This document shows positions 1-10,679 of a stretch of 64,000 bases of DNA, piece after piece. A program made the translations under genes and the position numbers. Each line of letters starts with the position of its first letter. The first letter of the stretch is position 1. A model generated the notes under the pieces. The model was not told the origin of the DNA, did not search any database, and saw only the letters and a program-made list of their open reading frames with translations. The DNA is from Rhodothermus marinus (lineage in GTDB: Bacteria; Bacteroidota; Rhodothermia; Rhodothermales; Rhodothermaceae), in assembly GCF_009936275.1 (NCBI RefSeq), contig NZ_AP019797.1:1541501-1605500 (forward strand), given 5' to 3'.

Positions 1-1
1 C

Positions 2-58
2 ACGTTCCGGCCGGCCCGCGGCATGCTGGGACGCGGCGAGCTGAAGCCGAAGGCATAG
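2..58 (+). CDS. 3' end of an upstream gene, unidentified (partial)
   Basis: An open frame entering from the left edge ends with TAG at 56-58 and gives a short basic tail ending GELKPKA. It lies 40 bases before gpsA on the same strand. In many bacteria the gene before gpsA is plsY (acyl-phosphate glycerol-3-phosphate acyltransferase), but 18 residues are too few to recognise a family. Codon use is compatible with coding sequence. It could also be chance. Confidence 0.35.
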   Translation, partial: TFRPARGMLGRGELKPKA

Positions 59-98
59 CACGGACGATTTCGTTCTCGAAGACGACCTTCACAGAGCC

Positions 99-1205
99 AT
101 GAAGGCACACGCCAGCCAGGCCCGACGGCCGGCCGGGCGCAGGGTGACGGTTTTTGGTGCGGGAAGCTGGGGAACGGCTCTGGCCCTGCTGCTGGCGTCG
201 AATGGACACGCGGTCACGCTCTGGGCCCGGCGGGCCGAAGTGGCCGAGCACATCCGCCGCACGCGGCACAATCCGACCTATCTGCCCGAGATCGAGCTGC
301 CGCATTCCGTACACGTGACGGCCGATCTGCAGGAAGCAGCCGCCGACCGGGACATCTGGGTGGTGGCCACGCCGGCCCAGGCTATACGCGCGCTGGCCGA
401 GCAACTGCGACCCTGGGCGCATCCGGACCTGATCATCGTCTCGGTGGCTAAAGGGCTGGAAATCGCCACGCTGAAAACCACCACCCAGGTGCTGGCCGAA
501 GTGCTGCCTGAAGTGCCCCGGGAACGAATCGGCGTGCTCTACGGTCCCAGCCATGCCGAAGAGGTGGCCGCCGGCATGCCCACCACCGTGGTGGCCTCGG
601 CCCCTTCCTGTGCGGTGGCCGAGCAGATTCAGGCGCTGTTTATGGCCCCGACCTTTCGGGTGTACGTCAACCCCGACCTGATCGGCGTCGAGATTGCCGG
701 CTCGGTCAAGAACGTGCTGGCGCTGGCGGCCGGCATGAGCGACGGCGTGGGCTTCGGCGACAACGCGAAGGCGGCCCTGATCACACGCGGTCTGGCCGAA
801 ATTCAGCGGCTGGGCGTTCGGCTGGGGGCCGATCCGGCCACGTTTGCCGGACTGGCCGGTATCGGCGATCTGGTGGTTACCTGCATGAGCCGCCACAGCC
901 GCAACCGTTACGTGGGCGAGCAGATCGGCCGCGGCCGCACGCTCGAAGAGGTGCAACGGGAAATGCAGATGGTGGCCGAAGGGGTGCCGACGACTGCGGC
1001 CGTCTATCGACTGGCTCGGGAACTGGGCGTCGAAATGCCGATCACCGAGGCCGTCTATCAGATCCTGTTCGAGGGCAAAAAGCCCCGCGAGGCCGTCCGG
1101 GAACTGATGACGCGCGAGGCCAAGTACGAAGACTGGTTGCCCCACACGCCGGAAACGACCCGGCCTGACGGGCTGGCTGCTTCAGAACCGACTCCTTCTC
1201 GATAG
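99..1205 (+). CDS. gpsA: Glycerol-3-phosphate dehydrogenase [NAD(P)+]
   Basis: Reduces dihydroxyacetone phosphate to sn-glycerol 3-phosphate in the cytoplasm, the entry step for phospholipid head-group synthesis. The N-terminal Rossmann motif GAGSWGTALA follows a basic leader of about 15 residues. The family signatures GPSHAEEV, SVKNVLALAAGMSDG and the late GDLVVTC...SRNRYVG block are all present, so both the NAD-binding and the substrate/catalytic domains are complete. At 368 residues it is longer than the usual 330-340 because of the N-terminal leader and a polar C-terminal tail after MTREAKYEDWL. The ATG at 99 is used; a start closer to the Rossmann strand cannot be excluded. The AlbA-domain gene starts 17 bases downstream, so the two are probably co-transcribed. 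Confidence 0.96.
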   Translation: MKAHASQARRPAGRRVTVFGAGSWGTALALLLASNGHAVTLWARRAEVAEHIRRTRHNPTYLPEIELPHSVHVTADLQEAAADRDIWVVATPAQAIRALAEQLRPWAHPDLIIVSVAKGLEIATLKTTTQVLAEVLPEVPRERIGVLYGPSHAEEVAAGMPTTVVASAPSCAVAEQIQALFMAPTFRVYVNPDLIGVEIAGSVKNVLALAAGMSDGVGFGDNAKAALITRGLAEIQRLGVRLGADPATFAGLAGIGDLVVTCMSRHSRNRYVGEQIGRGRTLEEVQREMQMVAEGVPTTAAVYRLARELGVEMPITEAVYQILFEGKKPREAVRELMTREAKYEDWLPHTPETTRPDGLAASEPTPSR

Positions 1206-1222
1206 CCCGACGCCGTCCCACC

Positions 1223-1879
1223 ATGACGCTTCAGGAACTGAACCAGCTGGTGGCCCTGGGCGAGGGGCTCACGCTGGAATTCAAGCGCCGCGTTCCCCGT
1301 CCCGAGCGGATCGCCAAGGAGGTCATCGCCTTTGCCAACACGCGCGGGGGACGCCTGCTGCTGGGTGTGGACGACAGCGGCGCCATCGTGGGCGTGCGCG
1401 ACCCCGACGAAGAGGTCTTCGCCCTGCGACAGGCCCTGCACCGTTGCGCCACGCCGCCCATTGCCTTCACGCTGGAGCGCGTTCAGGTGGAGCACCGGCG
1501 GGAGGTGATCGTGGTGACGATCGAGGAGAGCGCGCGTAAGCCGCACTTTCTGCGCAACGGCCGACACCGGCAGGCTTATATCCGGGTGGAAGATCGGAGC
1601 ATCGAGGCCAGTCCGGAAGTGCTGGCGCTCATGCGGGCCGAAAAACATCCGCGCAATGTCGTCTTCACCTTTGGCGAGAAGGAGCTGTTGCTGATGAGGT
1701 ATCTGGAGCATTACGGCCGCATCACCGTGCAGCAGTTCGCCCAGCTGGCCAATCTGTCGCGTCGGCAGGCGTCGCGCACGCTGGTGCTCCTCACGGAGGC
1801 CAACGTGCTGCGCCTGCACCCCGACGAGCCGCACGACTACTTTACGCTGGCCTACAACGTTTCGTCCTCGGCCGCCTGA
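1223..1879 (+). CDS. AlbA_2 (Schlafen-type) putative DNA-binding / ATPase-like regulator
   Basis: Residues 1-100 carry the AlbA_2 signature: GLTLEFKRR, then KEVIAFANTRGGRLLLGVDDSGAIVGV. The domain is found in bacterial transcription regulators and in Schlafen-like nucleases. The C-terminal third (about 145-205) reads like a winged helix: LMRYLEHYGRITVQQFAQLANLSRRQASRTLVLLTEANVL. The 218-residue protein is therefore probably a small DNA-binding regulator. It follows gpsA by 17 bases; its target and ligand are unknown. Family assignment is by motif. Function beyond nucleic-acid binding is not supported. Confidence 0.85.
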   Translation: MTLQELNQLVALGEGLTLEFKRRVPRPERIAKEVIAFANTRGGRLLLGVDDSGAIVGVRDPDEEVFALRQALHRCATPPIAFTLERVQVEHRREVIVVTIEESARKPHFLRNGRHRQAYIRVEDRSIEASPEVLALMRAEKHPRNVVFTFGEKELLLMRYLEHYGRITVQQFAQLANLSRRQASRTLVLLTEANVLRLHPDEPHDYFTLAYNVSSSAA

Positions 1880-1975
1880 AGGGGTGACAGACTGCTGTCA
1901 CCGAAGCGCGGGTAAACTCGGGGCGGATACGGAATCCGTTCGGAATTCGTATCTTGTTCTGTGCGTTCATCCGAA

Positions 1976-1998
1976 AAGTCTGTTATTGCGATACAAAA
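1976..1998 (+). repeat. Diverged copy of the CCGTTATTGCAATGC motif before parC
   Basis: The sequence AAGTCTGTTATTGCGATAC lies directly before the parC ATG. It aligns with the scpB copy (AAGTCCGTTATTGCAATGC) with a few substitutions, and both are followed by an ACAAA run. It is the weakest of four related sites in the window. Confidence 0.5.
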
Positions 1999-4326
1999 AT
2001 GCCGGTTGTAGAAGTCATTCCCCTGCACGAGACGACGCGGGAGCGTTATCTGAACTTCGCGTTGTCCGTTATTACAAGCCGCGCGTTGCCCGACATCCGG
2101 GACGGTCTCAAACCCGTCCAGCGGCGCATTCTGTATGCGATGTTTCAGCACCTGCGTCTCTACCCGGATGCCCGCTATCGCAAAAGCGCCACGATCGTCG
2201 GCGAGGTGATGGGTAAGTACCACCCGCACGGCGACGCGGCCATCTACGAAGCCATGGTGCGGATGGCGCAGGACTTTTCGCTGCGCTATCCGCTGGTGGA
2301 CGGGCACGGCAACTTCGGGTCGATCGACGGCGACGCGGCGGCCGCCATGCGCTACACCGAGGCGCGGCTGCGTCCGCTGGCCATGCAGCTCCTGGAGGAG
2401 CTGCGGCGCCAGACCGTCCCCATGCGGCCCAACTTCGACGGTACGCTCTTCGAGCCGGTGGTCCTTCCGGCCCGCTTCCCGAACCTGCTCGTCAACGGTG
2501 CCAGCGGCATCGCGGTGGGCATGGCGACCAACATCCCGCCCCACAACCTGGGCGAGGTGATCGACGCGCTCATCTATCTAATCGACGTGCCCAACGCGCC
2601 GCTGGAGACCATCCTGGAGCGGTTCATCCAGGGGCCTGACTTCCCGACCGGCGGCCGGGTGCTCAACACGCGCGAGGAGTTGCTGGAAATCTACCGCACA
2701 GGCGAGGGGCCCATCGAACTGCGCGGTGAATACAAACTGGAGGGCAAGACGCGCATCGTCATTACGTCGATCCCGTACGGCATTGCCAAGGCCGACCTGG
2801 TCGAGAAGATCGCCGAGCATATCGCGGCCGGCAAGGTGCCCCAGCTTTCGGACGTGCGAGACGAATCGACCGACGAGGTGCGCATCGTGCTCGAGCTGCG
2901 CCGAGGCGCCGATCCGGAGGCGGCCATGGCCTACCTGTTCCGACACACGCCGCTTCAGACGCGCTTTCACGTGAACCTGACGTGTCTGGTACCGACGGCC
3001 AACCCGGAGGTCGCCGCGCCGCGCAAGGTCGATCTGATGACCATGCTCCGGGCCTTTCTCGAATTCCGCATGGAAGTGGTGGTGCGGCGACTGCGCTACG
3101 ATCTGGAGCAACTTGAGCGCCGCATCCACATCCTGCGTGGATTCGAGAAAATCTTCGGGGCGCTGGACGAAGCCATACGGATCATCCGCGCCGCGCGCGA
3201 CAAGGCCGACGCCGCCCAGCGCCTGATGCACCGCTTCCAGCTCGACGACGAGCAGGCCGACGCCATCCTGGAAACGAAACTCTACAAGCTCTCGCGGCTG
3301 GAGATCGAAGCGATCCGTCAGGAGCTGGAGGAAAAAGAAAAGCAGGCGGCCGAACTGCGGGCGCTGCTGGCCGACGAGGCCGCCCGCTGGGGTCTCATCC
3401 GCGAGGAATTGAAGGCCATCAAAAAGCAATTTGCCGACGCGCGGCGCACCGTCATCGCCGGACCCGACGAGGGCTTCGAATACAACCAGGAAGCCTACAT
3501 CGTGGACGAGGACGTGTACGTCATCGTTACACGGGACGGCTGGGTCAAACGCCAGCGCTCCTACACGGACGTGCAGAGCATCCGCGTCCGTGAGGGCGAT
3601 ACGGTGGGCTGGGTGCTTCCCGGTTCGACCCGCGCCACCGTCGGTTTCTTTACAAACTACGGCCGCTGCTACACCACGCGCATCGATTCGCTCCCCAGCA
3701 CGACGGGGTATGGCGATCCGGTGCAGAAGCTGTTCGACTTTTCGGACCGAGAGCGCGTTGTTGGCGTGGTGGTCTTCGACGAGCGGGCACTTCCTCGGCC
3801 GGTTCCGGAGCCCGAAGTCGAACCGGCACTGTTCGAAAACGGAGAGAAGGAACCGCCCCGGCTCCATGTGGTGGCCGTCACCCGTAAAGGCCAGACGCTC
3901 CGCATCCCCATCGATGGCTTCCGGGAGCCGTCCACGAAAAATGGCCGCCTTTTCATGCGCCTGGAGAAAGGCGACGAGGTGCTGGGCGTCGAGGTAGCGG
4001 CCGGCGACGAGAACGTCTGTCTGGCTTCACGCGAGGGCTACGTGCTCATCTTCCCTGTGCACCAGATCCCGCCGGTCAAGTCGGCGGCCAAAGGCGTGAT
4101 CGCCATGCGTCTGGGCAAGGGCGACGAGGTGCTGGGCTTCACGCTGGCTTCGGCCGCCCGCGAGGGGCTGGAGGTGGAGACCAGCCGCGGCCGGCGCGAG
4201 ATCGTCCGCACCACGAAGTTCGAGGTGTCGCGCCGGGGTAACCGGGGCCGGCAGATCATCCGGCGCGGCCAGCTCGTCCGGGTCATCCCGGCGCCGGTGG
4301 AAATTCGTTTGAACGGACAGGGATAA
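1999..4326 (+). CDS. parC: Type IIA DNA topoisomerase subunit A (ParC/GyrA-like)
   Basis: The DNA-cleaving subunit of a type II topoisomerase. The breakage-reunion domain has [20 protein letters not shown] and [11 protein letters not shown], whose Tyr119 is the nucleophile that attaches to DNA. A coiled coil follows near residues 350-470, then a six-bladed C-terminal domain with an acidic insert around 600-620. I see no canonical GyrA box (QRRGGKG-like) in the C-terminal domain. Together with the DADSDG form in the partner subunit, this favours topoisomerase IV over gyrase. However, the quinolone-pocket region (GNFGSIDGD) is gyrase-like, so the paralogue call is tentative. The ATG at 1999 is chosen because [18 protein letters not shown] matches the family N terminus; the 775-residue protein is a normal length. 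Subunit B starts 13 bases downstream. Confidence 0.8.
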   Translation: MPVVEVIPLHETTRERYLNFALSVITSRALPDIRDGLKPVQRRILYAMFQHLRLYPDARYRKSATIVGEVMGKYHPHGDAAIYEAMVRMAQDFSLRYPLVDGHGNFGSIDGDAAAAMRYTEARLRPLAMQLLEELRRQTVPMRPNFDGTLFEPVVLPARFPNLLVNGASGIAVGMATNIPPHNLGEVIDALIYLIDVPNAPLETILERFIQGPDFPTGGRVLNTREELLEIYRTGEGPIELRGEYKLEGKTRIVITSIPYGIAKADLVEKIAEHIAAGKVPQLSDVRDESTDEVRIVLELRRGADPEAAMAYLFRHTPLQTRFHVNLTCLVPTANPEVAAPRKVDLMTMLRAFLEFRMEVVVRRLRYDLEQLERRIHILRGFEKIFGALDEAIRIIRAARDKADAAQRLMHRFQLDDEQADAILETKLYKLSRLEIEAIRQELEEKEKQAAELRALLADEAARWGLIREELKAIKKQFADARRTVIAGPDEGFEYNQEAYIVDEDVYVIVTRDGWVKRQRSYTDVQSIRVREGDTVGWVLPGSTRATVGFFTNYGRCYTTRIDSLPSTTGYGDPVQKLFDFSDRERVVGVVVFDERALPRPVPEPEVEPALFENGEKEPPRLHVVAVTRKGQTLRIPIDGFREPSTKNGRLFMRLEKGDEVLGVEVAAGDENVCLASREGYVLIFPVHQIPPVKSAAKGVIAMRLGKGDEVLGFTLASAAREGLEVETSRGRREIVRTTKFEVSRRGNRGRQIIRRGQLVRVIPAPVEIRLNGQG

Positions 4327-4339
4327 GCAGACAGAACCT

Positions 4340-6286
<1,947 letters not shown>

Positions 6287-6341
6287 TCGAACCGTTTTTT
6301 CCGAACGGCTGTCGTACTCGGGACTGCAACTTTGCGCGTAG

Positions 6342-7220
6342 TCAGGCGCGGACGCGGGCGACCAGCCAGGTACCGGCAAAGATCAATCCCATGCCCAGCA
6401 GGCTCAGCGGCGTGGGGATCTCGCGGAAAAACAGCAGGCCCCAGAGCGCGCCGAAGACGACCTGCAGGTAGTTCATGGCGACCGCCCGGCCGGCCTGTTC
6501 TTCGGCCAGGCCGCGGGTCATCCACACCTGCGCGATCTGGGCGCTGAGCCCCACGCCCGCCACCACAACAAGCCAGTCGAGCGGCGAGGGCCAGACGGCC
6601 GTGGGCAGCGCCATCGGAAGCGAGCCGATCGTCGAGACCAGCGGGAAATAGAACACGATGGTCAGCGGGTGCTCGGTGCGGCGAAGTTCGCGCACGATCG
6701 TGTACGCGCCGGCGCTGAAGATAGCCGCGCCCATGGCGGCGGCCACGCCCAGCGGATCCAACCCGGCCGTGTGGGTGCCGAACAGAAAGCCCGGCCGGGC
6801 CACCAGCACCACGCCGAGCAAGCTGAGCAGAATGCCGGCGATTTCGCGGCGGCCGATGGGTTCTTTCAGCCAGAGGGCGGCCAGCAGCGTGGTGAAGACC
6901 GGGCTCGTGTGCTGCAGCACCAGCGTGTCGGCCAGCGGCAGCCGCGTCAGCGCAAAGTAGAGGCAGCTCAGCGACACGAAGCCCACTACACCGCGCAGGA
7001 TCAGCAGGCCCGTGCGCTGTCCCCGCCACGAGACCCGTTGCCAGCGGAGCAGCAGGTAGCTGTAGAAAAGCGTGACGACGCTGCGGATGAGAACGATTTC
7101 CTGGCTGGGCAGATGGCGGCCGGCCACTTTCACGAACAGCCCCATCAGGCTGAACATGAAGGCCGAGCCGATCATGTAGCGTAACCCGCGCGAGAGTCCG
7201 AGCGTCGCCGGCGTCGTCAC
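6342..7220 (-). CDS. EamA/DMT-family transporter
   Basis: A 292-residue, very hydrophobic protein with about ten predicted membrane segments arranged as two EamA repeats. The first (about 15-140) contains FSLMGLFVKVAGRHLPSQEIVLIRSV; the second (about 160-285) contains MGAAIFSAGAYTIVRELRRTEHPL. This is the drug/metabolite transporter superfamily, whose members export or import small metabolites through the inner membrane; the substrate cannot be read from sequence. It appears to start with GTG at 7220; the next in-frame ATG (7175, MIGSAF) would trim 15 residues. It stands alone, convergent with parE and divergent from the tRNA gene. Confidence 0.9.
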   Translation of the reverse strand: MTTPATLGLSRGLRYMIGSAFMFSLMGLFVKVAGRHLPSQEIVLIRSVVTLFYSYLLLRWQRVSWRGQRTGLLILRGVVGFVSLSCLYFALTRLPLADTLVLQHTSPVFTTLLAALWLKEPIGRREIAGILLSLLGVVLVARPGFLFGTHTAGLDPLGVAAAMGAAIFSAGAYTIVRELRRTEHPLTIVFYFPLVSTIGSLPMALPTAVWPSPLDWLVVVAGVGLSAQIAQVWMTRGLAEEQAGRAVAMNYLQVVFGALWGLLFFREIPTPLSLLGMGLIFAGTWLVARVRA

Positions 7221-7406
7221 TTCCCTGCGTCAACGGTCTGGTGTCCAGAGGAACGCCGCAGAAACGCGCAGCCGGCCGTTTTGTGGCTTGAATTCCAGAA
7301 AAAGGCGTCCGTCGTGGAGATTGCGTAAAAGTCCGGCAGAAGTCGGGAGTCCGACGGGAACGAAGCCACGGGTGGCAGTGTTTTAGCGTCGCGTTCAGAG
7401 ATTGAC

Positions 7407-7479
7407 AGGTCCGTAGCTCAACTGGTAGAGCAGCGGACTCTTAATCCGCGGGTTGGGGGTTCGAGTCCCCCCGGACCTA
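7407..7479 (+). tRNA. tRNA-Lys (anticodon CTT)
   Basis: A complete 73-base cloverleaf. The acceptor stem pairs AGGTCCG (7407-7413) with CGGACCT (7472-7478), with A at the discriminator position. The anticodon stem is GCGGA/TCCGC with loop CTCTTAA, giving anticodon CTT at 7440-7442, which reads AAG lysine codons. The T arm GGGGGTTCGAGTCCCCC is intact. CCA is not encoded. A strong terminator follows six bases later, so it is a single-gene transcript. Confidence 0.98.
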
Positions 7480-7484
7480 CAGAG

Positions 7485-7522
7485 AAAGGGTTGCTGGTAA
7501 AATAGGCCGGCAACCCTTTTTT
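7485..7522 (+). terminator. Intrinsic terminator after tRNA-Lys
   Basis: AAAGGGTTGC (7485-7494) pairs perfectly with GCAACCCTTT (7510-7519), and the run of T continues to 7522. It sits six bases beyond the tRNA 3' end. Confidence 0.9.
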
Positions 7523-7738
7523 GTATCGTGACAAACGATAGGCTCTGTCGGGCGGTGTTTTCCGGGCCAATGAGGGTCACCGCCGCTAGGTCGAACGTGT
7601 AGCAGGCCAGGTGCGGATGCGGGCGGGGCACTTCCATGCAGAGCAATCCTGTCGCACAACGTGCGGTACGGGGAGCCATCGAGCCGTTTCGCCAGGACTA
7701 AAAGATTGAAGGTATACGTCTGGCTTCACATCAAACGA

Positions 7739-8869
7739 TCAGGTCGTATGTGGTGCAGGCGCCAGTGCTTCCAGCCGTTTCCGTGCGTGGCGACGACCGG
7801 CTTCGGTCAGGTGGATCATGCGGCCTTCAAGGCGCAGCCAGCCGCGTCGCTGGCCTTCTTCCAGAATGCGGGCAAACTTTTCGTCGGTCCAGTTCAGATG
7901 AAGGGGCAGCGTGGCGCGATGGCGTTCGGCCGTGGCCTCCGGCCGGTGCTCGTGGTGCAGCAGATGGATCAAAAGCAGGTCCAGCGCAAAATCGCGCTGC
8001 TGCCGACGATGGCGGCGCCAGCGGGCCAGCAGTCCGGTCTCCGGAGCCAGCAGCCAGACCAGGCAGAACAGCACGCCCACCATGGTGGCCATCGATCCGG
8101 CGATCGACACGTCCAGCAGCCGGGCCATGCCGTAGCCCGGTACGGCACTCAGCACGCCGAAAAGCAGGCTCCCCAGCAGGTAGGTCGGCATCCGACGGGC
8201 CAGCAGGAGGGCAGCAGCCGGCGGACCGATCATCAGTGCAATGACGAGAATGGCGCCTACCGCATGGAAGGCGGCCACCACCGTGACGGCCACGAGGCCC
8301 ATCAGCAGGTAATGCAACAGCACGGGTCGGAAGCCCAGCACGGCCGCCGAGGCCGCATCGAACGTTGCCAGTACCAGCTCTTTGTAAAGCAGTCGGATCA
8401 GCAGCGCGTTGATCAGTAGGAGGCCGGCCATGGTCCAGAGCGCACGCGGACCGAGGTCGATTCCGCGCCAGATCAGCCGATCGAACGGCACGAAGGCCAG
8501 CTCGCCCAGAAGCACGGCGTCGGTGTCCAGATGCACCTGGCCTGCAAAGCGGGCAATCAGCAGCACGCCCACGCTGAACAGCGCGGGGAAGACCAGCCCG
8601 ATGGCCGTATCCTCGCGCAGCCGGCCGGTCTTCTCCAGCAGCTCGATCAGATAGACCGTGAGCAGCCCCGAAGCCCCGGCCAGCACGAGCAGCAGCGGAT
8701 GCTGCAGGTTTTCGGTGAGAAAGAACCCGACCACGATCCCGGGCAGCACCGCATGGCTGATGGCGTCGCTGACGAGGCTCATGCGGCGCAGCACAAGAAA
8801 GGCGCCGGGCAGCGCACACGCGGCCGCCGTCAGCATGGCTACCAGCAGGATCTCGAGAGCCGGACTCAT
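7739..8869 (-). CDS. Metal ABC transporter permease (TroD/MntD-like) with C-terminal winged-helix tail
   Basis: Second membrane subunit of the Mn/Zn/Fe uptake transporter. Residues 1-275 hold the ABC-3 permease fold with eight or nine membrane segments and the family motif DAISHAVLPGIVVGF. Residues about 290-376 form a soluble tail (LDLLLIHLLHHEH...WTDEKFARILEEGQRRGWLRLEGRMIHLTEAGRRHARKRLEAL) that looks like a DtxR/MarR-type winged helix fused to the permease. The ATG at 8869 is chosen because MSPALEILLVAMLTAAACALPG is a proper first membrane helix; the frame continues upstream but is not protein-like. It overlaps the preceding permease by four bases (ATGA), so translation is coupled. Confidence 0.92.
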   Translation of the reverse strand: MSPALEILLVAMLTAAACALPGAFLVLRRMSLVSDAISHAVLPGIVVGFFLTENLQHPLLLVLAGASGLLTVYLIELLEKTGRLREDTAIGLVFPALFSVGVLLIARFAGQVHLDTDAVLLGELAFVPFDRLIWRGIDLGPRALWTMAGLLLINALLIRLLYKELVLATFDAASAAVLGFRPVLLHYLLMGLVAVTVVAAFHAVGAILVIALMIGPPAAALLLARRMPTYLLGSLLFGVLSAVPGYGMARLLDVSIAGSMATMVGVLFCLVWLLAPETGLLARWRRHRRQQRDFALDLLLIHLLHHEHRPEATAERHRATLPLHLNWTDEKFARILEEGQRRGWLRLEGRMIHLTEAGRRHARKRLEALAPAPHTT

Positions 8870-9933
8870 GGCGTGTGAGATGAACGTTCGGTAAGTTGCC
8901 AGCCCTGATCCGGCGTGTGCCGGACCTTCCCGCGCCGCTCCAGATCGCGCAGGATGGCCTCGACGGGAACGTCGGCGCCCAGCGCCGCCTGAATGGTGGC
9001 CGTGGGGTGCGGATGCGCCGCGTCCGGATGGCGATGCGCCAGCTCCTGAAGGACGGCCATTACGGCCTGGCGGGCGGTTTCCCGGGCCCGTCGCCGTCGA
9101 ACGTATTGCCAGAGCAGGCCACGTGCCGGGGCAACCAGCACCGACAGCAGGGCCAGCGCGGTCAGCAGCAGTACGATAAGGGGACCGGTGGGAAGCCGGG
9201 GGGCAAGGCTGCTGATCCAGGCGCCCAGCGCACCGCTCAGCAGACCAAAAAGCCCGGCCAGCAGCAACACACGGCCGTACCGGCTGCTCCACTGACGGGC
9301 GGCCGCCGCCGGGGCCACGATCACAGCACTCATCAGCACGACGCCCACCGTCTGGAGTCCGATAACGATGGCCACCACGAGCAACACGATCAGCAGCGTC
9401 TGTAGCCGGCGCACCGGAAGTCCCAGCGTCGCCGCGTAGGCCTCATCGAACAGTACGAGCTGGATTTCCTTCCAGAAGGCCAGCACCAGTGCAAAAGCCA
9501 GTATGCCGGCCGCGGCCATGACGATCAGATCCTCCCGAAGCAGCGTGGCCGCCTGGCCAAAGAGGAAGCGATCCAGCCCTGCCTGTGCCGCGCCGGCCGT
9601 ATGCTGAGCGGCCGAAAGCAGCACCACGCCGAGCCCGAAAAAGACGGCCAGCGCCATGCCCAGCGCTGCGTCGAAGCGGACGCGCGTCGTGCGCAGGATG
9701 GCCTGCACCCACAGCAGCGCCAGCGTGCCGCTGACGGCCGCGCCGAGCTGCAGGACCACCGGAGCTTTCGAGCCGCTGAGCAGAAAAGCCAGCACGATAC
9801 CCGGCAGCGCCGCGTGGGCGACGGCATCGCCGATCAGCCCCTGACGCCGGAGCACGGCCAGCGTACCCAGCGATCCGGAGATCAGCCCGAGCAGGGCCGC
9901 CCCGGTCATCACGATGCGCAGCGTGAAGTCCAT
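8866..9933 (-). CDS. Metal ABC transporter permease (TroC/MntC-like) with C-terminal winged-helix tail
   Basis: First membrane subunit of the metal transporter, 355 residues. The ABC-3 fold occupies residues 1-270, with the family motif DAVAHAALPGIVLAFLLSG near 35-55. A charged C-terminal tail (about 280-355: ARETARQAVMAVLQELAHRH...VEAILRDLERRGKVRHTPDQGWQLT) again resembles a winged-helix domain, unrelated in detail to the tail on its partner. The ATG at 9933 lies two bases after the ATPase stop. Two different permeases in one operon suggest a TroCD-like heterodimer in the inner membrane. Confidence 0.92.
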   Translation of the reverse strand: MDFTLRIVMTGAALLGLISGSLGTLAVLRRQGLIGDAVAHAALPGIVLAFLLSGSKAPVVLQLGAAVSGTLALLWVQAILRTTRVRFDAALGMALAVFFGLGVVLLSAAQHTAGAAQAGLDRFLFGQAATLLREDLIVMAAAGILAFALVLAFWKEIQLVLFDEAYAATLGLPVRRLQTLLIVLLVVAIVIGLQTVGVVLMSAVIVAPAAAARQWSSRYGRVLLLAGLFGLLSGALGAWISSLAPRLPTGPLIVLLLTALALLSVLVAPARGLLWQYVRRRRARETARQAVMAVLQELAHRHPDAAHPHPTATIQAALGADVPVEAILRDLERRGKVRHTPDQGWQLTERSSHTP

Positions 9934-9935
9934 GG

Positions 9936-10679
9936 CTACGTCGGGTTCACCGCCGGAGCCGGGACCACCATGCGGCCGCCGTAAGTGCGCCGCAGATTTT
10001 CGGGGGTGAAAGCTTCGGCCACCGGCCCACAGGCAATGCACTGGACGTTCAGCAGCACCACCCAGTCGAAGTATTCGGCCACGGTGGACAGGTCGTGATG
10101 GACCACTACAATGGTCTTGCCCTGCTGCTTGAGCCATCGTAGCACGTCGAGCAGCGTGGCCTCGGTAGGGGCGTCCACGCCCTGAAACGGCTCGTCGAGC
10201 AGGTAAAGCTCCGCTTCCTGAGCCAGCGCGCGGGCCAGCAGCACGCGCTGTTGCTGGCCGCCGGAAAGCTGACCGATCGGCCGGTCCGCCAGCTCGGTCA
10301 TCCCGACGCGTTCGAGCGCCGCCCGAGCCAGGGTACGTTCGGCTGCTCCGGGGCGCCGCAGCCAGCCCACGCGTCCGTAGGTGCCCATCAGCGCCACGTC
10401 GAACACGGTCGCCGGAAAGTCCCAGTCCAGTTCGGCCCGCTGAGGCACATAGGCCACCCGGCGTTCCCGGGCACGAAACGGCCGGCCCAGCACCCGGATG
10501 CGCCCGGCGGCCGGCCGCACAATCCCCAGCACGGCCTTGAGCAGCGTGCTCTTGCCGGCGCCGTTGGGGCCGACGATCGCGGTCATCTGGCCGGCCGGAA
10601 TCACCGCGTCCACGTCCCAGAGCACCGGCTGCTGCTGGTAGGCAACGGTCAGGTCTTCGATTTCAATCGCCCACTTCAT
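9936..10679 (-). CDS. Metal ABC transporter ATP-binding protein (TroB/MntB-like)
   Basis: The cytoplasmic ATPase that powers the two permeases. Visible motifs are Walker [10 protein letters not shown], the Q-loop region [12 protein letters not shown], signature [15 protein letters not shown], Walker B LYLLDEP and the switch histidine in VVHHDL. The length, 247 residues, is standard. The [18 protein letters not shown] block is characteristic of the Mn/Zn/Fe uptake subfamily. Its start overlaps the stop of the binding-protein gene by four bases and its stop is two bases before the first permease, so the operon is tightly coupled. Confidence 0.95.
   Translation of the reverse strand: MKWAIEIEDLTVAYQQQPVLWDVDAVIPAGQMTAIVGPNGAGKSTLLKAVLGIVRPAAGRIRVLGRPFRARERRVAYVPQRAELDWDFPATVFDVALMGTYGRVGWLRRPGAAERTLARAALERVGMTELADRPIGQLSGGQQQRVLLARALAQEAELYLLDEPFQGVDAPTEATLLDVLRWLKQQGKTIVVVHHDLSTVAEYFDWVVLLNVQCIACGPVAEAFTPENLRRTYGGRMVVPAPAVNPT

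Noticed and set aside
6287-6341. Weak CCGTT...AACGG hairpin between parE and the EamA gene
   Set aside because: Only five pairs with an AT-rich loop and no clean T run after it; too weak to call a terminator.
7395-7679. A minus-strand open frame whose protein contains a stretch like CRSGGTRTPNPRIKSP
   Set aside because: This is the antisense of the tRNA-Lys gene; the same spurious peptide is produced opposite many tRNA genes. The tRNA explains the sequence.
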